Source: an uncultured Clostridia bacterium (lineage in GTDB: Bacteria > Bacillota > Clostridia > Christensenellales > CAG-1252). Taken from it: a DNA stretch of 16,366 nucleotides. Position numbers and translations under genes: made by a program. The notes beneath the pieces were generated by a model. The model made no database searches and was not told where the DNA came from. It saw nothing but the letters and a program-made list of their open reading frames with translations. This document shows, piece after piece, positions 1 to 6,766 of the stretch. Positions within the stretch are counted from its first letter, which is position 1, and every line of letters begins with the position of its first letter. The stretch spans positions 1 to 16,366 of the forward strand of contig CAMOUZ010000015.1 in the NCBI GenBank assembly GCA_946626795.1, in the 5' to 3' direction.

Positions 1-25
1 GCTCTACCAGTTGAGCTACACCCCC
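1..25 (-). tRNA. tRNA 5' end (partial, isotype not determined)
   Basis: Read on the minus strand, the window edge gives a 7-base acceptor 5' arm GGGGGTG, then TA, then a D-arm GCTC-AACTGGTA-GAGC. That is the standard start of a bacterial tRNA with the conserved GG in the D-loop. The anticodon arm, T arm and 3' end lie outside the window, so the isotype cannot be read. A good promoter sits immediately upstream, which supports a real transcribed tRNA gene. Confidence 0.88.
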
Positions 26-36
26 AAGGTATAATC

Positions 37-65
37 ATTATAGCAAGGAATGCGCCGTTGTGCAA
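37..65 (-). promoter_or_regulatory. tRNA promoter
   Basis: On the minus strand there is TTGCAC, a 17-base spacer and TATAAT. The -10 ends 11 bases before the first tRNA base, so transcription would start a few bases upstream of the mature 5' end. This short leader is usual for tRNA genes. The tRNA therefore need not depend on read-through from the upstream aroF gene. Confidence 0.75.
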
Positions 66-104
66 GCGTTTGAGAAATATTTATTTTCGAGAATGCGGAA
101 GGGG

Positions 105-119
105 AGGCTTGGAGCCTTC
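105..119 (-). other. Short hairpin after aroF
   Basis: Just past the aroF stop the minus strand reads AGGCT-CCA-AGCCT, a 5-bp stem. It is not followed by a clear U-tract, so it is at best a weak or Rho-assisted 3' end. No other terminator is visible between aroF and the tRNA promoter. Confidence 0.35.
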
Positions 120-1148
120 TCAACACATCTCCGCGATCTCGTAGATCAGCCTTTCGCTCTTTTTCCAGCCGAGGCAGGGGTCGGTGATGGACTTTCCGTA
201 GACGCCGTCTCCGATCTTCTGCGCGCCGTCTTCGATGTAGCTCTCCACCATGAAGCCTTTCACGAGGGCTCCGATGTCGCGGTTATATTTGCGGCTGGAA
301 AGCACTTCTTTCACAATGCGCTCCTGCTCGAAAGGATTCTTGCCGGAGTTCGAGTGATTGGCGTCGATGATGGCGGCGGGGTTTTGCAGTCCTCTTTCGG
401 CGTAGAGGTCGTGGAGCAGGATGATGTCCTCGTAATGATAGTTCGGGTGGGACTGTCCGTGCTTGTTCACGTAGCCGCGGAGGATGGCGTGCGCATAGGG
501 GTTTCCTTGGGAATGCGCCTCCCAGCCGCGATAGATGAAGGTGTGCTTGTGTTGCGCCGCGGTGATGGAATTCAGCATTACGGAGTAGTCTCCGCTCGTG
601 GGGTTCTTCATCCCGACGGGGACGTCTATGCCGCTCGATACGAGACGATGCTGTTGGTTCTCCACGGAGCGTGCGCCCACCGCCACATAGCAGAGGACGT
701 CGTCGAGGTATTTATAGTTCTCGGGGTAGAGCATCTCGTCCGCGCAGGTAAATCCCGTCTCCTTGATCGCGCGGAGGTGCAGTTCGCGAATGGAGATGAG
801 CCCTTTCATCATATCCGGCTTTTGATTCGGATCGGGTTGGTGGAGCATCCCTTTATATCCGTCGCCCGTTGTGCGCGGTTTGTTCGTATAGATGCGGGGG
901 ATGATGAAGACTTTGTCTTTGACCCTCTCTTGCACCTTCACGAGGCGGGACACGTAGTCAAGGACGCTTTCTTCCGAGTCAGCGGAGCAGGGACCGATGA
1001 TGAGGACAATGCGGTCGTCTTTCCCCGAGAGGATATTCTTCAGGGCGATGTCTCTCTCTTCGAAGGTGCGGGTGGAGGCGGCGTCCATCGGATAAGCTTC
1101 TTTGATCTCGACGGGAAGGGCGAGCTTTCTCTCGAATAACATATTCAT
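120..1148 (-). CDS. aroF: 3-deoxy-7-phosphoheptulonate (DAHP) synthase, class I AroF/G/H type
   Basis: This 342-residue protein should condense phosphoenolpyruvate and erythrose-4-phosphate to DAHP, the first committed step of the shikimate pathway, in the cytoplasm. It is close to the length of E. coli AroG. Visible motifs are GPCS (52-55), PRTTGDGYKG (91-100), GARSVENQQHR (158-168), GMKNPTSG (179-186) and DANHSNSGK (262-270). The four expected metal ligands are C54, H265, E302 and D323. The start has AGGAGG eight bases upstream. A second ATG two codons later is possible but less well placed. It lies 12 bases after pheA in the same direction, so it is probably co-transcribed and under the same Phe attenuator. 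That suggests, by inference only, a Phe-responsive isozyme. The symbol aroF is used generically, because the feedback specificity (Phe, Tyr or Trp) cannot be read with certainty. Confidence 0.95.
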   Translation of the reverse strand: MNMLFERKLALPVEIKEAYPMDAASTRTFEERDIALKNILSGKDDRIVLIIGPCSADSEESVLDYVSRLVKVQERVKDKVFIIPRIYTNKPRTTGDGYKGMLHQPDPNQKPDMMKGLISIRELHLRAIKETGFTCADEMLYPENYKYLDDVLCYVAVGARSVENQQHRLVSSGIDVPVGMKNPTSGDYSVMLNSITAAQHKHTFIYRGWEAHSQGNPYAHAILRGYVNKHGQSHPNYHYEDIILLHDLYAERGLQNPAAIIDANHSNSGKNPFEQERIVKEVLSSRKYNRDIGALVKGFMVESYIEDGAQKIGDGVYGKSITDPCLGWKKSERLIYEIAEMC

Positions 1149-1160
1149 TTTCGTTTCCTC

Positions 1161-1994
1161 CTATATATGCTTTTCGGGCAGAAAATGTCCGATTTCTTTG
1201 ATGGTGGCGCAGAGCTTTTCGAGGTCCGCGAAAAGGGCTCGCTTGGCGTCGCCGCGAAGTTCGCCCTCCGCCTCGACGTAGAAATAATACTGCCAAGGCT
1301 TTTCTTTCAAGGGACGGGAGCGCAGGGCTTTGAGATTATAGCCGTGATCCGCCAGTACTTTCAGCGCGGCGGCGAGCGCGCCCGAGAGGTCATTCACTGC
1401 GAACATCAGGATGAAATTCTCTCCCTTGCGGGCGGGTGCGGGCTCTTTTCCGAGGACGGCGAAACGCGTCGCATTGCCTTCGCCCGTCGCGATGTCCCCT
1501 TCCAAGACGTCCAGCCCGTAGATCTCGGCGCATTCGCGGCTTGCGATGGCGGCGAGGGAAGGATCCTTTTTCTCCGCTACGAATTTCGCGGCGAAAGCCG
1601 TATTCTCGGAGGGGATCTCCGCGTATTTCCGCGCCGCGATATATTCCGCGCATTGCGAGAGCGCTTGCGGATGGCTTGTGACGGTGCGAATATCCGCGGG
1701 GGAGGATCCCTTCATGCCGATGAGGTTTTGCACGACTTTCATGTCGCGCACTTCGGAGACCGTCAAGCTCCCGCGGTATAAAAGGTCGACAACCGGCGCC
1801 ACTTCGCCCGCGTAACTGTTCTCGATGGGGAGGACGCTCTTGTCCGTTTCGCCTTTTTCCGTCAGGCGATACGCCGCCTCGAAGGTCTCGCAAGCGACGA
1901 GTTCCGCATCGGGGAAGAGACGACGCGCGGCTTCACGGCTGAAAGAGCCGAGCGTTCCGCAGTAGGCGATCCGTGATTTCTTTTCTTTTTCCAT
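1161..1994 (-). CDS. pheA: Prephenate dehydratase (monofunctional, with ACT domain)
   Basis: This 277-residue enzyme should convert prephenate to phenylpyruvate, the first Phe-specific step. The catalytic domain (about 7-185) shows GTLGSFSREAA near the N-terminus, LPIENS (55-60), SHPQAL (107-112) and NATRF (174-178), which carries the Thr-Arg-Phe active-site triad. A C-terminal ACT domain (about 193-270) carries the SRP of the usual Phe-binding ESRP motif, but here as RSRP (225-228). The Glu-to-Arg change could alter feedback inhibition. There is no chorismate mutase domain, in contrast to the fused E. coli PheA. AAGGAGG lies five bases before the ATG. The gene has its own promoter, a leader peptide with FFF and an attenuator upstream, and aroF follows 12 bases downstream. 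Confidence 0.96.
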   Translation of the reverse strand: MEKEKKSRIAYCGTLGSFSREAARRLFPDAELVACETFEAAYRLTEKGETDKSVLPIENSYAGEVAPVVDLLYRGSLTVSEVRDMKVVQNLIGMKGSSPADIRTVTSHPQALSQCAEYIAARKYAEIPSENTAFAAKFVAEKKDPSLAAIASRECAEIYGLDVLEGDIATGEGNATRFAVLGKEPAPARKGENFILMFAVNDLSGALAAALKVLADHGYNLKALRSRPLKEKPWQYYFYVEAEGELRGDAKRALFADLEKLCATIKEIGHFLPEKHI

Positions 1995-2025
1995 TTTGTC
2001 CTCCTTTTCCTTTCCGGAATAAAAT

Positions 2026-2064
2026 AAAAAAAACCGCTACTTTTTTGTAATGAAAAGTAGCGGT
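2026..2064 (-). terminator. pheA attenuator (intrinsic terminator in the leader)
   Basis: On the minus strand ACCGCTACTTTT and AAAAGTAGCGGT form a perfect 12-bp stem with an 8-base loop, followed by eight T. It ends about 30 bases before the pheA start codon and after the pheA promoter, so it can only act on the pheA transcript from inside the leader. It is the termination half of the attenuation switch described for the leader peptide. Confidence 0.92.
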
Positions 2065-2098
2065 GTGACTTTCGAGATGACTCTCTTTTCACATCGCT
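2059..2098 (-). promoter_or_regulatory. pheA antiterminator hairpin
   Basis: In the leader RNA, AGCGAUGUGA (2098-2089) pairs with UCACACCGCU (2068-2059) through nine pairs and one A-C mismatch. A small GAGA/UCUC stem can form inside. The 3' arm overlaps the first six bases of the terminator stem, so the two structures exclude each other. An earlier segment AUCGC (2133-2129, codons 2-3) can pair with GCGAU (2097-2093). That gives the 1:2 hairpin expected to favour termination when the leader is not translated. Confidence 0.75.
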
Positions 2099-2136
2099 CG
2101 CGGCGTAAAGAAAAAGCTGTTGCTATATGCGATCAT
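2089..2136 (-). CDS. pheA leader peptide with three consecutive Phe codons
   Basis: A 16-codon ORF reads MIAYSNSFFFTPRAM and stops at TGA. It has AAGGAAGG six bases upstream of its ATG and starts about 20 bases after the predicted transcription start of pheA. Codons 8-10 are TTT TTC TTT. The stop codon lies inside the 5' arm of the antiterminator. This is the arrangement of E. coli pheL: slow translation at the Phe codons leaves the antiterminator arm free, and translation to the stop covers it. The peptide sequence is read directly; its regulatory role is inferred from layout and pairing. It is too short for routine gene callers. Confidence 0.85.
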   Translation of the reverse strand: MIAYSNSFFFTPRAM

Positions 2137-2165
2137 AACGATCCTTCCTTTCTTTTGATGGTTAA

Positions 2166-2195
2166 ATTGTATCTCGCGGCGGGGGAGAAAGTCAA
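2166..2195 (-). promoter_or_regulatory. pheA-aroF promoter
   Basis: On the minus strand there is TTGACT (2195-2190), an 18-base spacer and TACAAT (2171-2166). The transcript would begin near 2159, giving a short 5' stretch before the leader peptide and a leader of roughly 165 bases before pheA. It diverges from the nuclease promoter about 65 bases away. Confidence 0.75.
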
Positions 2196-2258
2196 TGATT
2201 TTTAAAGAAAAAGTCGGCGTTTTTCGCAAAAAAGCTCCTCGATCTCACCTTTTGCATA

Positions 2259-2287
2259 TTGTAATTTTCTTTTTATGATGATATAAT
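2259..2287 (+). promoter_or_regulatory. Promoter of the beta-CASP nuclease gene
   Basis: TTGTAA (2259-2264), a 17-base spacer and TATAAT (2282-2287), with TG one base upstream of the -10 (extended -10). It lies 32 bases before the start codon. The stretch between this and the pheA promoter (2196-2258) is AT-rich and shows nothing else convincing. Confidence 0.8.
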
Positions 2288-2319
2288 TTAGATAAAGATA
2301 AACCTTCTATGGAGGAGCT

Positions 2320-3912
2320 ATGTATCTCACTTTTTACGGAGCGGCGAGAGAGGTCACGGGCAGTTGCTTTTTACTGGAAGTCTCGGGGAAGAAGATCCTT
2401 GTGGACTGCGGACTTCGGCAGGGATCCGATGTCTTCGACCAGGAGGATGACGGCTTCGTCTTCGACGCGTCGAAGATCGATTACGTTCTCCTGACCCACG
2501 CCCATATCGATCATAGCGGCAGGCTCCCGCTTCTTTATAAGAAGGGTTTCCGCGGCTGCATTCTCACCACTTCCGCCACGACCAAGCTCTGTCGCATTAT
2601 GCTCCTGGACAGCGCGCATATCCAAGAGAGCGACGCCGAATGGCGCAATCGGAAGGGGAAAAGAAGCGGCGAATTTGCCGTGCAGCCGCTTTATACCACC
2701 GAGGACGCGGAGAATGTTTCCCGCCTTTTCCAAAGCTGTGAGTATGGCGAGAAAGTCCGCCTTTTCGAGGGTTTCGAAGTGACGTTTACCGATGCGGGAC
2801 ATCTGCTCGGATCTTCCTCCGTCACCGTCTCCGCCACGGAGGACGAAAAGACGAAAACGCTCGTGTTTTCGGGCGATATCGGAAATTCCGCGCAGCCGCT
2901 TCTCAATGATCCCGTCTATCCAACGAAAGCGGATTATATCGTGATGGAGTCCACGTATGCGGATCGTATCCATGATCCCGCGGACGAGACGGAGGATCGC
3001 CTCGCCGCCATTATACAGTCCACGTTGGACGCAGGGGGAAATCTTGTGATCCCGTCCTTCGCCGTCGGGCGCACGCAGGAGATCCTTTATTTCATTCGCA
3101 ATATCAAGAATCAAGGGAAAGTCAAGGGACACGACGGCTTCCCCGTCGTCGTGGACAGCCCCCTCGCCATCGACGCGACGAATATCTTCGCCGAGGTGGG
3201 AGATCATTATTATGACGAGGAGGCGCGCGACCTTTTGTCGAAGGGGATAAACCCCATCGGGTTCGACGGTCTCGCCGTTTCCATCTCTTCGGACGACAGC
3301 CGTATGATCAATGAAGACGACACGCCGAAAGTCATCATTTCCGCGAGCGGCATGTGCGATGCGGGCAGGATCCGACATCATTTGAAACATAATCTTTGGC
3401 GCAGGGAATGCACGGTGCTTTTCGTCGGTTATCAAGCGCTGGGCACCCTCGGTTACGCCCTTTTGAACGGCGCGAAACGCGTCCGCATCTTCGGCGACGA
3501 CATCGCGGTGAATGCCCGCATTCGTTCTTTGAACAGCACGAGCTCCCACGCCGATAGGATGGGCTTGATGAAATGGCTCGACGCCTATGAGGAGAGACCG
3601 GAGCGCGTCTTCGTCGTGCATGGCGGCGGGGATAATCCCGAGAAATGGGCGGACGACGTAAGGAAACAATTCGGGTATAACGCCGTGGCGCCTCTCTTCT
3701 CCGAGAGTTACGACCTCTTGAAAAACGAGAGGGTGAAAGAAGGTTTCACGCCCGAGCGACGCACCCGTATCACGCCGAATACAGTTTATAAATACCTGCT
3801 CGAATCCGGCGGGCGTATCGGCGAGCTCATCAAGAATTTCAGCGGCAGGACGAATTCCGAGACCAAGCGTTTCACGCGGGAGTTGGACGAGCTTTTCAAG
3901 AAATACTCTTGA
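2320..3912 (+). CDS. Metallo-beta-lactamase/beta-CASP ribonuclease
   Basis: This 530-residue protein is predicted to be a cytoplasmic zinc-dependent nuclease acting on RNA, by analogy with CPSF73-like beta-CASP enzymes. The MBL domain carries THAHIDHSG (H60, H62, D64, H65), AGHLLGS (H161) and SGDIG (D186). The beta-CASP insert spans about 210-400 and includes ESTYADR, IPSFAVGRTQE and SASGMCDAGRIRHH. The MBL fold resumes with SSHAD (H410) and VVHGG (H434). About 90 residues at the C-terminus are charged and not recognised. The layout fits the COG1236-type family better than RNase J. The start at 2320 has GGAGGAG just upstream. An overlapping ATG at 2309 opens only a short out-of-frame reading frame. 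The gene is alone between its promoter and a terminator. Confidence 0.92.
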   Translation: MYLTFYGAAREVTGSCFLLEVSGKKILVDCGLRQGSDVFDQEDDGFVFDASKIDYVLLTHAHIDHSGRLPLLYKKGFRGCILTTSATTKLCRIMLLDSAHIQESDAEWRNRKGKRSGEFAVQPLYTTEDAENVSRLFQSCEYGEKVRLFEGFEVTFTDAGHLLGSSSVTVSATEDEKTKTLVFSGDIGNSAQPLLNDPVYPTKADYIVMESTYADRIHDPADETEDRLAAIIQSTLDAGGNLVIPSFAVGRTQEILYFIRNIKNQGKVKGHDGFPVVVDSPLAIDATNIFAEVGDHYYDEEARDLLSKGINPIGFDGLAVSISSDDSRMINEDDTPKVIISASGMCDAGRIRHHLKHNLWRRECTVLFVGYQALGTLGYALLNGAKRVRIFGDDIAVNARIRSLNSTSSHADRMGLMKWLDAYEERPERVFVVHGGGDNPEKWADDVRKQFGYNAVAPLFSESYDLLKNERVKEGFTPERRTRITPNTVYKYLLESGGRIGELIKNFSGRTNSETKRFTRELDELFKKYS

Positions 3913-3943
3913 TCTTTCGTCATCGTTCCGCGCGTAAAGAATT

Positions 3944-4001
3944 AAAAAGTCGGTCGGCGGCACGCCTTTTGAAGGAAAAAGCGCTTTCGGCCGTTTTTTT
4001 T
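3944..4001 (+). terminator. Probable terminator after the nuclease gene
   Basis: AAAAAG and CGGTCG (3951-3956) can pair with CGGCCG (3988-3993) and the following run of eight T, enclosing a small GGCG-GCA-CGCC hairpin. The structure is branched rather than a simple stem, but the U-tract and position 30-90 bases after the stop codon fit a terminator. Confidence 0.5.
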
Positions 4002-4060
4002 ATGCCGTTTTCCTTTCGCAGGGGGCTTTCCATTTTTTTCCATATCTTCTTCCAAAGCTA

Positions 4061-4088
4061 TTGACTGTATTTTAGTGATTATGATACT
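4061..4088 (+). promoter_or_regulatory. Promoter of the uronate operon
   Basis: TTGACT (4061-4066) is followed after 16 bases by GATACT (4083-4088). An alternative -10, TACTAT, lies at 4085-4090 with an 18-base spacer. The -10 is imperfect, as is common for regulated promoters. It is the only good candidate before eda. Confidence 0.65.
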
Positions 4089-4098
4089 ATATTTATAA

Positions 4099-4156
4099 GC
4101 GTGCATTTGCGCGCACGCGTGTTTCACGCATATATGAGTTCCACGGCGTTTCGCCG
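4099..4156 (+). repeat. Cluster of inverted repeats in the eda leader
   Basis: Three inverted repeats lie between the promoter and the eda ribosome binding site: GCGTGC-N8-GCACGC (4099-4118), GCGTG-TTT-CACGC (4117-4129) and CGGCG-TTT-CGCCG (4144-4156). All arms are perfect. The first two share bases 4117-4118, next to the expected transcription start, where a repressor could bind. As RNA, the last two would be tight TTT-loop hairpins before AGGAGG. Whether they act as operator DNA or as leader RNA structure cannot be decided by reading. Confidence 0.6.
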
Positions 4157-4179
4157 CAATAATTTTCAGGAGGATTGTT

Positions 4180-4809
4180 ATGACAGAAGAAGTGTTGCAA
4201 CGCATCGCAGAATGTAAGATCGTCCCCGTCGTGAAGATCGACGACGTGAATGATACTTTGCCTTTGATGAAGGCGCTTGCCGCAGGCGGCATTATGAGCG
4301 CGGAGATCACTTTCCGCACGGCTTGCGGTCCGGACGCTCTCGCGCTTGCGGCAAAGAGTTGCCCCGATATGCTCATCGGCGCAGGCACGATCATCAATAA
4401 AGAACAGGCGGAGAAGGCTGTCAAGCTCGGCGCGGCTTTCGTCGTCGGTCCCGGCTTTTCCAAGGAAGTGGCGGAGGTCTGCCGCGCGGCGGACGTCCTT
4501 TATCTCCCGGGTTGCGTGACCCCCACGGAGGTCATGGCGGCGATCGCGGAAGAGCTCAAAGTCGTGAAATTCTTCCCCGCAGAGAATTACGGCGGTGTGA
4601 AGACCATCAAGGCGCTTGCAGGTCCTTTCCCGCAGATCAAGTTTATGCCCACGGGCGGCATCTCCGCGGAGAATATCAAAGGGTATTTCGAGAGCGGAAA
4701 GGTCATCGCCTGCGGCGGCAGCTGGATGGTGAAGGACAGCCTTATCAAGGCGAAAGAATTTGATAAAATAACCGCTTTATCAAAAGAAGCGATGGAGGTA
4801 GTGAAATGA
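4180..4809 (+). CDS. eda: KDPG / 4-hydroxy-2-oxoglutarate aldolase
   Basis: This 209-residue class I aldolase should split 2-keto-3-deoxy-6-phosphogluconate into pyruvate and glyceraldehyde-3-phosphate, the last step of the uronate route. The Schiff-base lysine is K130 in VVKFFPAE, and E42 and R46 in EITFRT match the E. coli catalytic pair. GAGT (67-70), PTGGIS (157-162) and GGSWM (179-183) fit the family, and the length is typical. AGGAGG lies before the ATG. It is the first gene of the operon, and its stop codon overlaps the kdgK start (ATGA), indicating translational coupling of the last two steps of KDG catabolism. Confidence 0.96.
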   Translation: MTEEVLQRIAECKIVPVVKIDDVNDTLPLMKALAAGGIMSAEITFRTACGPDALALAAKSCPDMLIGAGTIINKEQAEKAVKLGAAFVVGPGFSKEVAEVCRAADVLYLPGCVTPTEVMAAIAEELKVVKFFPAENYGGVKTIKALAGPFPQIKFMPTGGISAENIKGYFESGKVIACGGSWMVKDSLIKAKEFDKITALSKEAMEVVK

Positions 4810-5828
4810 AAGTAGTAACGTTCGGTGAATTGATGTTGAGGCTTGCCCCCGAGGGGTATCTTCGTTTCGTACAGGCGGACACCTTCCAAGTGACCTTCGG
4901 CGGCGGCGAAGCCAATGTGGCTGTCTCCCTCGCAAATTACGGTTTGGACGCGGCGTTCGTCTCCAAGCTCCCGAATAACGATATCGGGCAGGCGGCGGTG
5001 AATAGTCTCCGCAGATACGGCGTGGACACCACGAAGATCGTGCGCGGCGGCGATAGAATCGGCATTTATTTCCTTGAAAAAGGCGCGAGCCAGCGCCCGA
5101 GCAAGGTCATCTATGATCGCGCGGCGTCCGCGATCGCGCTTGCGAAGCGTGAGGACTTCGATTGGGATAAGATCTTCGACGGCGTGGGCTGGTTCCATTT
5201 CACGGGCATCACGCCGGCGCTTTCCGACGAGACGGCGGCGGTCACGCTCGACGCTTTGAAGGCGGCGAAGGCGAAGGGGATCACGGTCTCTTGCGACCTC
5301 AATTACAGAAAAAAGCTTTGGTCCAAAGCGAAGGCGAAAGAGGTGATGACCTCTCTTATGCCGTATGTGGACGTGCTCATTGCGAATGAGGAAGATTCGA
5401 GCGACGTCTTCGGCATCAAGGCGGAGAATACCGATATCAGCAAGGGCAGTCTCAGCAAGGAAGGATATAAGTCCGTGGCGAAACAGCTTGTGGACACTTT
5501 CGGCTTCAAGTACGTGGCGATCACCCTCCGCGGCAGCATCTCTGCGAATGACAATAAATGGAGCGCGATGCTCTTTGACGGCAAGGATTATTATTTCAGC
5601 AAGGAGTATATGATCCATATCGTGGATCGCGTGGGCGGCGGCGACAGCTTCGGCGGCGGTCTCATTTACGGTATGTTGCATTTTGCGGATGACAAGCAGA
5701 AGATCATCGAGTACGCCGTGGGCGCGAGCTGCTTGAAGCACGCGGTGGAAGGAGATTACAATATGGTCTCCGTGGACGAAGTATTGAAATTGATCGAAGG
5801 CGACGGCAGCGGCCGCGTGCAAAGATAA
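4806..5828 (+). CDS. kdgK: 2-dehydro-3-deoxygluconokinase (PfkB family)
   Basis: This 340-residue kinase should phosphorylate KDG to KDPG with ATP. PfkB signature 1 is visible as GGGEANVAVSLANYG (32-46) and signature 2 as DRVGGGDSFGGG (274-285), with D280 as the expected catalytic base. YDR (103-105) and DLNYR (164-168) are typical of KDG kinases within the family, and the first Gly-rich loop is of the KdgK kind. Its ATG overlaps the eda stop by four bases, so no separate promoter is needed. A 13-base gap containing GGAGG leads to kduI. Confidence 0.94.
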   Translation: MKVVTFGELMLRLAPEGYLRFVQADTFQVTFGGGEANVAVSLANYGLDAAFVSKLPNNDIGQAAVNSLRRYGVDTTKIVRGGDRIGIYFLEKGASQRPSKVIYDRAASAIALAKREDFDWDKIFDGVGWFHFTGITPALSDETAAVTLDALKAAKAKGITVSCDLNYRKKLWSKAKAKEVMTSLMPYVDVLIANEEDSSDVFGIKAENTDISKGSLSKEGYKSVAKQLVDTFGFKYVAITLRGSISANDNKWSAMLFDGKDYYFSKEYMIHIVDRVGGGDSFGGGLIYGMLHFADDKQKIIEYAVGASCLKHAVEGDYNMVSVDEVLKLIEGDGSGRVQR

Positions 5829-5841
5829 GGAGGACGGAAAA

Positions 5842-6672
5842 ATGGACGTTAGGTACGCAGTATCCAAAAAAGAGTATAGCAGGATGACGACGGAAGAGCT
5901 TCGCGAGAACTTCCTCATTCAGAATATCTTCGAGGCGGATAAGATCAATCTCACTTATTCCCATATCGATAGGATCATCGCGGGCGGCGCTTGCCCCGTG
6001 ACGAAAGAGCTTCCGCTTCTCGCGGGCGAAGAGCTCGGCGCGGAGTATTTCTGCGAGAGACGTGAGGTCGGCGTCATCAATATCGGCGGCGCGGGCGTCA
6101 TCACGGTGGACGGCAAGGAATATAAGATGGATCATTTCGACGGGATCTATATCGGCAGAGGCACGAAGGAGATCGTCTTTAAGTCTCTCGACGGCGCTTC
6201 TCCCGCTCATTTCTATATCAACAGCACCCCCGCGCATAAGGAGTACCCCACCAAGCACATCCCGCTTGTGAATGCGGTGCACCGCGCGTGCGGGGATTTC
6301 AAGGATTGCAATAAGCGTACGATCAATCAGTTCATCGTGCCGGGAAATTGCGAGAGTTGCCAGCTCACGATGGGGCTCACGCAGCTCGAAGAGGGCAGCA
6401 ATTGGAATACCATGCCTTCCCATACCCACGAGCGCAGGATGGAGGTCTATATTTATTTCGACATTCCGCAGGATAACGTGGTCTTCCATATGATGGGCAA
6501 TCCGCAGCAGACCCGCCATATCGTCGTGCAGAACGAGGAAGCGGTCATCTCCCCGAGTTGGTCCATCCATAGCGGCGTCGGCACGAAGAATTACACCTTC
6601 ATTTGGGGTATGTGCGGCGAGAATCAGGTCTTCGATGATATGCAAGGCGTGAAGACCACGGATCTTCGTTAA
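5842..6672 (+). CDS. kduI: 4-deoxy-L-threo-5-hexosulose-uronate ketol-isomerase
   Basis: This 276-residue cupin-fold zinc isomerase should convert 5-keto-4-deoxyuronate, the product released from unsaturated uronides, to 2,5-diketo-3-deoxygluconate. The zinc ligands are visible as H194, H196 and E201 in SHTHERRME and H243 in WSIHSG. These line up with H196, H198, E203 and H245 of the E. coli enzyme, an offset of two. The length matches the family. The next enzyme of the pathway, KduD, is not encoded in the window. A 94-base gap with a hairpin follows. Confidence 0.97.
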   Translation: MDVRYAVSKKEYSRMTTEELRENFLIQNIFEADKINLTYSHIDRIIAGGACPVTKELPLLAGEELGAEYFCERREVGVINIGGAGVITVDGKEYKMDHFDGIYIGRGTKEIVFKSLDGASPAHFYINSTPAHKEYPTKHIPLVNAVHRACGDFKDCNKRTINQFIVPGNCESCQLTMGLTQLEEGSNWNTMPSHTHERRMEVYIYFDIPQDNVVFHMMGNPQQTRHIVVQNEEAVISPSWSIHSGVGTKNYTFIWGMCGENQVFDDMQGVKTTDLR

Positions 6673-6697
6673 AAGAAGCGACAAAAGTCCGGAAGAA

Positions 6698-6724
6698 AAG
6701 AGCGAGCCCGAAGGACCCGCTCTT
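6698..6724 (+). other. Mid-operon hairpin between kduI and the isomerase gene
   Basis: AAGAGCG (6698-6704) and CGCTCTT (6718-6724) form a 7-bp stem that can extend inward with mismatches. The following bases are only moderately T-rich (TTGTCCTGTTTT). It may be a leaky terminator, an RNA-processing site or a 3' stabiliser that makes the first three genes more abundant than the rest. This is the largest gap inside the operon. Confidence 0.5.
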
Positions 6725-6766
6725 GTCCTGTTTTCTGGGGAAGCGGGACGGAAGAAAGGAGAGAAT

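Noticed and set aside
60..1139. Plus-strand open frame opposite aroF
   Set aside because: It is antisense to a DAHP synthase with all metal ligands; its translation is unlike any family I recognise and it has no start signals.
1862..2092. A 76-codon minus-strand frame across the pheA leader containing an FFYF stretch, considered as a longer leader peptide
   Set aside because: It runs through the attenuator and deep into pheA in another frame and has no good ribosome binding site. The 15-residue frame at 2136-2089 has a proper site, a Phe triplet and a stop at the right place.
1995..2170. T-box riboswitch upstream of pheA
   Set aside because: The leader is short, and the conserved T-box sequence and specifier stem are not visible. 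The peptide with FFF and the overlapping hairpins explain the region better.
2371..3963. Long open frame opposite the nuclease gene (530 codons, minus strand)
   Set aside because: It mirrors the real gene almost exactly, has no ribosome binding site or recognisable motif, and arises from codon bias. The plus strand has complete enzyme motifs.
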